Assembly (NCBI RefSeq): GCF_021601625.1 | Contig: NZ_BQHR01000002.1 | Span: 310,001-374,000 of the forward strand | Reading direction: 5' to 3' | Length of the DNA: 64,000 nucleotides | Origin: Pseudomonas paraglycinae | Lineage (GTDB): Bacteria > Pseudomonadota > Gammaproteobacteria > Pseudomonadales > Pseudomonadaceae | Shown here: positions 61,251 to 64,000 of the stretch, piece by piece | How positions within the stretch are numbered: the first letter of the stretch is position 1 | Layout of the letters: each line of letters starts with the position of its first letter | Position numbers and translations under genes: made by a program | The notes under the pieces: generated by a model | What the model was told of the DNA's origin: nothing | Database searches by the model: none | Seen by the model: the letters and a program-made list of their open reading frames with translations, nothing else

Positions 61251-62411
61251 ATGGATTATCCAAAGAGTGTGCCCAGCGTTGGGCTGGTCAATGGCAAGTT
61301 TGTCGATGAAAACCCGGTGGCCGGTACTCCTGGATCGCTGATCCCGGCAGTGTGGGGCAATTCCGTCACCGAAGAGTTGCTCGGCGTCATCAAGGCCGGT
61401 GCGCTGGTTCCAGACGAAGCCAACGTCGGTCAATTGCTCGTGGCCATCCGCAAGATCAATCAGGCGGGTCTCATCGATTTCGCCCTCGACACCGGCGCGG
61501 TCAATGCCTATGCCGCCACCTACTCGCCGGCTCCGACCGCTCTGGTCGACGGTATGGTGCTGCGTTTCAAGGCACTCAATACCAACACCGGCGCCAGTAC
61601 CTTTTCCGTGGCGGGATCAATCGCCAAACCTATTGTAGGCGTCGATCATTCCCCGCTTCGCTCCGGTGAAATCGTCGCGACGGGCGATGCCTGGGTGCAA
61701 TGGAACAGCTCCGTGGGCAGCGGAGCCTGGATTCTGATTGCGAGTACCGGTGTGGCGCGGCAACTGGGGGCCGATGTCGGCGACGTGAAAACGGTCGCTA
61801 CCGTCGACGCTCCAAGCGGCTGGCTCAAGTGCAGCGGACAGCCTGTATCGCGGACTCAGTACGCCAATCTGTTTGCCGCGATCGGTACCCGGTTTGGTGC
61901 CGGGGATGGTACCAACACCTTCAACGTGCCGGATCTGCGTGGCGAGTTCGTTCGAGGTCTGGACGATGGTCGCGGCGTCGATCCTGGTCGTGTACTGGGC
62001 AGCAAACAGGCAGGACAGAACGCCTCGCACATTCACGATGTTTCGGCGGCCGCTGCGGGCAACCACGCTCACACGGCGCGCACGGATGCTGCCGGCGTCC
62101 ACGCACACGGAGGTGCTGTCGTCGGCGGTGGCGCGTTCAACATTGATGTCGTCCTGGGCGGGCAGGGTGTCATCAACGGCGGCAACACGGCGGGGTCGAT
62201 CATGGGCTCCAGTTCGGCCCCCTTCGTCAACCGCAACTTTACGACCAACGCCCCGGCGCACTCCCACGGCATCGTGGCGGACGGCAACCATGCGCACAAT
62301 GTGGGCGTGGATGCCGCGGGTCAACACACGCACACGATGTCTGTCGCTGCGTCGGGTGGCAACGAGGCGCGTCCGATGAACACGGCTCTGTTGTACGTCA
62401 TCAAGTTCTGA
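61251..62411 (+). CDS. Tail collar fibre of the contractile particle
   Basis: 386-residue fibre. The N-terminal part (MDYPKSVPSVGLVNGKFVDENP) attaches to gp48-type baseplates. A phage tail collar domain lies at about 183-245 (GDVKTVATVDAPSGWLKCSGQPVSRTQYANLFAAIG..FNVPDLRGEFVRGLDDGRGVDPGR). The C-terminal half is rich in H-x-H pairs (HAHTARTD, HAHNVGVD, HTHTMSV), resembling the metal-binding His-x-His sites of trimeric fibre tips. No fibre chaperone gene follows, so one of the upstream assembly-like proteins may serve it. Confidence 0.88.
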   Translation: MDYPKSVPSVGLVNGKFVDENPVAGTPGSLIPAVWGNSVTEELLGVIKAGALVPDEANVGQLLVAIRKINQAGLIDFALDTGAVNAYAATYSPAPTALVDGMVLRFKALNTNTGASTFSVAGSIAKPIVGVDHSPLRSGEIVATGDAWVQWNSSVGSGAWILIASTGVARQLGADVGDVKTVATVDAPSGWLKCSGQPVSRTQYANLFAAIGTRFGAGDGTNTFNVPDLRGEFVRGLDDGRGVDPGRVLGSKQAGQNASHIHDVSAAAAGNHAHTARTDAAGVHAHGGAVVGGGAFNIDVVLGGQGVINGGNTAGSIMGSSSAPFVNRNFTTNAPAHSHGIVADGNHAHNVGVDAAGQHTHTMSVAASGGNEARPMNTALLYVIKF

Positions 62412-62547
62412 TGTCTACCGGCGGGGCTACTGATCGCTTCGGCGAACAGTCCCCGACAGCACCCCTGAAAATTCTGGCAAAAAATGGCTGACAGGCATCA
62501 GCCTGCAGCCATGGTTCAATCGGAGCATCCAGGGAGGATCACGCATT

Positions 62548-63111
62548 ATGCAAATAACTGAAAACAACCTTTTAACCATCATGCCCAACGCCCGCTCCCA
62601 AGCGGGCGTTTTTGTTTCGGCGCTCAACACGGCCATGGCCCGCCATCGCATCGATACACCGAAACGCATCGCTACGTTTCTCGCCCAGATCGGACACGAG
62701 TCCGGGCAATTGCAGTACGTACGTGAGCTGGGCAACAACCAGTACCTGAGCAAATACGACACCGGTACGCTGGCCTTGCGCCTGGGCAACACGCCCGAGG
62801 CTGACGGCGACGGGCAGAAGTATCGCGGGCGCGGGCTGATCCAGATCACCGGGCGCAGCAATTATCGTCAGTGCAGTCTCGGACTTTTCGGTGACGAGCG
62901 CCTGCTGGCCTTGCCTGAGTTGCTCGAACAACCGCAATGGGCGGCGGAGTCCGCGGCGTGGTTCTGGGAGAAGAATGGCTTGAACGAACTGGCGGATCAG
63001 GATCAGTTCAACAGCATTACCCGGCGGATCAACGGCGGGTTGAACGGTTTGCAGGACCGCCTCGACATCTGGGCGCGGGCGAGGGCAGTGTTATGCCAGC
63101 CTTCGGTCTGA
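62548..63111 (+). CDS. Endolysin, glycoside hydrolase family 19
   Basis: 187-residue lytic enzyme that cuts peptidoglycan glycan strands once the holin opens the inner membrane. GH19 motifs include FLAQIGHESGQLQYV (catalytic Glu in HES), KYRGRGLIQITGRSNY and WAAESAAWFWEKN. No signal peptide is present, so it depends on the holin. A GGGAGGATCACGCATT site precedes the ATG. A hairpin (GGCTG/AGGC...GCCT/CAGCC, 62486-62510) lies just upstream, and a perfect terminator-like hairpin lies inside codons 14-21. Confidence 0.9.
   Translation: MQITENNLLTIMPNARSQAGVFVSALNTAMARHRIDTPKRIATFLAQIGHESGQLQYVRELGNNQYLSKYDTGTLALRLGNTPEADGDGQKYRGRGLIQITGRSNYRQCSLGLFGDERLLALPELLEQPQWAAESAAWFWEKNGLNELADQDQFNSITRRINGGLNGLQDRLDIWARARAVLCQPSV
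62587..62616 (+). terminator. Terminator-like hairpin inside the endolysin gene
   Basis: AACGCCCGCT (62587-62596) pairs perfectly with AGCGGGCGTT (62601-62610) around CCCA, followed by TTTGTTT. It has all features of an intrinsic terminator but lies within the first 25 codons of the endolysin reading frame. Confidence 0.6.
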
Positions 63112-63623
63112 AGTTCTGGTGTGTCATCGGCGCTTTGCTGCTGGCCGGTGGTTCGGCGGCGCTGGCCTGGCAGGTCCAGGACTGGCGCTACGAAGGACGG
63201 CTGGCCGAGCAGGCCCGGCTGCATGCCGAAGCCCTCAATCAATTGACTCTGACCGCCGCCACAGCGCAACAGGCGGAGCAGGACAAGCGCCTGGCCCTGG
63301 AGCAACGGCTCACGGCCAGTGATCAAACCCATTATCGAGCACTGAACGATGCCCAACGTGATCAGGATCGCCTGCGCGATCGTCTTGCCACTGCTGATCT
63401 GCGCCTGTCAGTCCTCATCGACGCAGGCGACGCTGCCCAAGGCTGCGGTGTGCCAGCCACCTCCGGCGCCGGCGGCGTGGATCATGCAGCCGTACGCGCC
63501 CGACTTGACCCGGCGCATGCTCGACGAATTGTCGCCATCACCGGCGAAGGCGACCGCGGACTGATTGCCTTGCAGGCTTGTCAGGCCTATATCAGAGCGC
63601 TGGCGCCCGAACATTTTGAATAA
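63093..63623 (+). CDS. Rz-like inner-membrane spanin
   Basis: 176-residue i-spanin: one N-terminal membrane helix (about 7-25, CVIGALLLAGGSAALAW) and a long periplasmic coiled coil (about 35-105, rich in A, Q, R and E). It works with the Rz1-like lipoprotein to fuse inner and outer membranes as the last lysis step. It overlaps the endolysin by 19 bases. Longer upstream starts are shadows of the endolysin. Confidence 0.83.
   Translation: MPAFGLKFWCVIGALLLAGGSAALAWQVQDWRYEGRLAEQARLHAEALNQLTLTAATAQQAEQDKRLALEQRLTASDQTHYRALNDAQRDQDRLRDRLATADLRLSVLIDAGDAAQGCGVPATSGAGGVDHAAVRARLDPAHARRIVAITGEGDRGLIALQACQAYIRALAPEHFE
63349..63564 (+). CDS. Rz1-like outer-membrane spanin, nested in Rz
   Basis: 71-residue lipoprotein encoded in another frame entirely inside the Rz-like gene. 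The signal peptide MPNVIRIACAIVLPLLICAC ends in a lipobox (ICAC, Cys20), and the mature part is proline-rich (QPPPAPAAW), typical of Rz1. It would be anchored in the outer membrane and pair with the Rz-like coiled coil. Confidence 0.8.
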   Translation: MPNVIRIACAIVLPLLICACQSSSTQATLPKAAVCQPPPAPAAWIMQPYAPDLTRRMLDELSPSPAKATAD

Positions 63624-63691
63624 GCTTGTGTATTGAAAGCGCAACCGGCTCGTGTACGGTGGTACCCATTCCATCCGATCCGGAGCGCGCC

Positions 63692-64000
63692 GTGAAAGAA
63701 ATCACCCAACTGGCGGCCGAACTTGGCCGACGTCTGCAATTGCTCAATTCTCACGTCACGACGGCCGAGTCCTGTACCGGTGGCGGGATTGCCGAAGCGA
63801 TCACCCGCATTCCTGGGAGTTCGGCGTGGTTCGAAGCGGGTTACGTGACCTACTCCAACCGCCAGAAAACCCAGCAGTTGAATGTGCCGGCGGAGCTGTT
63901 CGGCACCGTGGGCGCGGTCAGTCGCGAAGTGGTCGAGGCCATGGTGCGCGGCGCCCAGGAAAAAAGCCTGGCGCGGTTTGCCGTGGCGGTCAGCGGCGTG
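63692..64000 (+). CDS. pncC: CinA/PncC family nicotinamide-nucleotide amidohydrolase, 5' part
   Basis: Only the first 103 codons are in the window; the gene runs off the right edge. PncC deamidates nicotinamide mononucleotide in pyridine nucleotide recycling. Family motifs visible are TAESCTGGGIAEAIT (catalytic Ser in ESCTGG), WFEAGYVTYSNRQK and GAVSREVVEAMVRGA. The GTG start is preceded by CCGGAGCGC. It marks the right border of the tailocin island; in pseudomonads recA normally follows, but that is outside the window. Confidence 0.92.
   Translation, partial: MKEITQLAAELGRRLQLLNSHVTTAESCTGGGIAEAITRIPGSSAWFEAGYVTYSNRQKTQQLNVPAELFGTVGAVSREVVEAMVRGAQEKSLARFAVAVSGV

Noticed and set aside
62937-63092. 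N-terminal extension of the Rz-like frame
   Set aside because: It lies wholly within the endolysin gene, and the membrane helix starts just after the ATG at 63093.
34424-63691. Integrase and att-site duplications at the island borders
   Set aside because: No integrase gene and no obvious direct repeat flanking the island was seen; such tailocin islands are fixed and non-excising.

Overview
The window looks like chromosomal DNA of a fluorescent-group Pseudomonas. The basis is gene order and protein sequence: uppS-cdsA-dxr-rseP-bamA-skp-lpxD-fabZ-lpxA-lpxB-rnhB-dnaE-accA, then tilS-pyrG-kdsA-eno-ftsB-ispD, then nlpD-rpoS-rsmZ-fdxA. The rsmZ small RNA between rpoS and fdxA and the REP-type palindromes next to accA are typical of this genus. 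Codon use is GC-rich throughout, so long antisense open frames are common and carry no meaning. Both edges cut genes: uppS at the left and a cinA/pncC homologue at the right. No tRNA, rRNA, CRISPR, IS element or integrase was found.

Region 1 (1-15.8 kb) is a dense plus-strand run for envelope biogenesis: isoprenoid lipid carrier, phospholipid precursor, MEP pathway, site-2 protease, outer-membrane protein assembly and lipid A synthesis. It continues into RNase HII, DNA polymerase III alpha and acetyl-CoA carboxylase. Region 2 (15.8-22.6 kb) holds tilS, pyrG, kdsA, eno, ftsB and ispD. Region 3 (22.6-28.6 kb) has a LysR regulator and a glutathione-dependent formaldehyde detoxification pair (adhC, fghA) placed between ispD and ispF, followed by truD-surE-pcm. 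Region 4 (28.8-34.4 kb) has nlpD, rpoS, rsmZ with its upstream GacA-type box, and the minus-strand genes fdxA and mutS.

Region 5 (34.5-63.6 kb) lies between mutS and cinA and is a phage-tail bacteriocin (tailocin) island. It has tail and lysis genes but no capsid, portal, terminase, integrase or replication genes that I can recognise. It opens with a LexA/S24-type repressor (PrtR-like) and a strong sigma70-like promoter overlapped by repeated ATGC-N6-GCAT dyads. Next comes an accessory block (two tail-fibre-assembly paralogues, a Mu Com-like zinc finger, a secreted beta-sandwich protein) and a holin. A lambda-like flexible-tail module follows (tube, G/GT with a -1 frameshift, short tape measure, M, L, K, I, J, two fibres and accessory proteins). 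A Mu-like contractile-tail module comes after it (gp37, DUF2635, sheath, tube, frameshifted chaperone, tape measure, N, P, V, gp46, gp47, gp48, collar fibre). The island ends with a GH19 endolysin and a nested Rz/Rz1 spanin pair. One repressor and one lysis cassette appear to serve two different particles: DNA damage would cleave the repressor through RecA, both tails would be made, and the cell would lyse to release them.

The points most worth follow-up are the operator array and the terminator-closed leader just after the tailocin promoter, the terminator-like hairpin inside the endolysin coding sequence, the hairpins placed just ahead of ribosome binding sites along the island, two in-frame slippery heptamers, the very short lambda-type tape measure, the four 41-residue repeats in the Mu-type tape measure, and the accessory block with an orphan Com protein.
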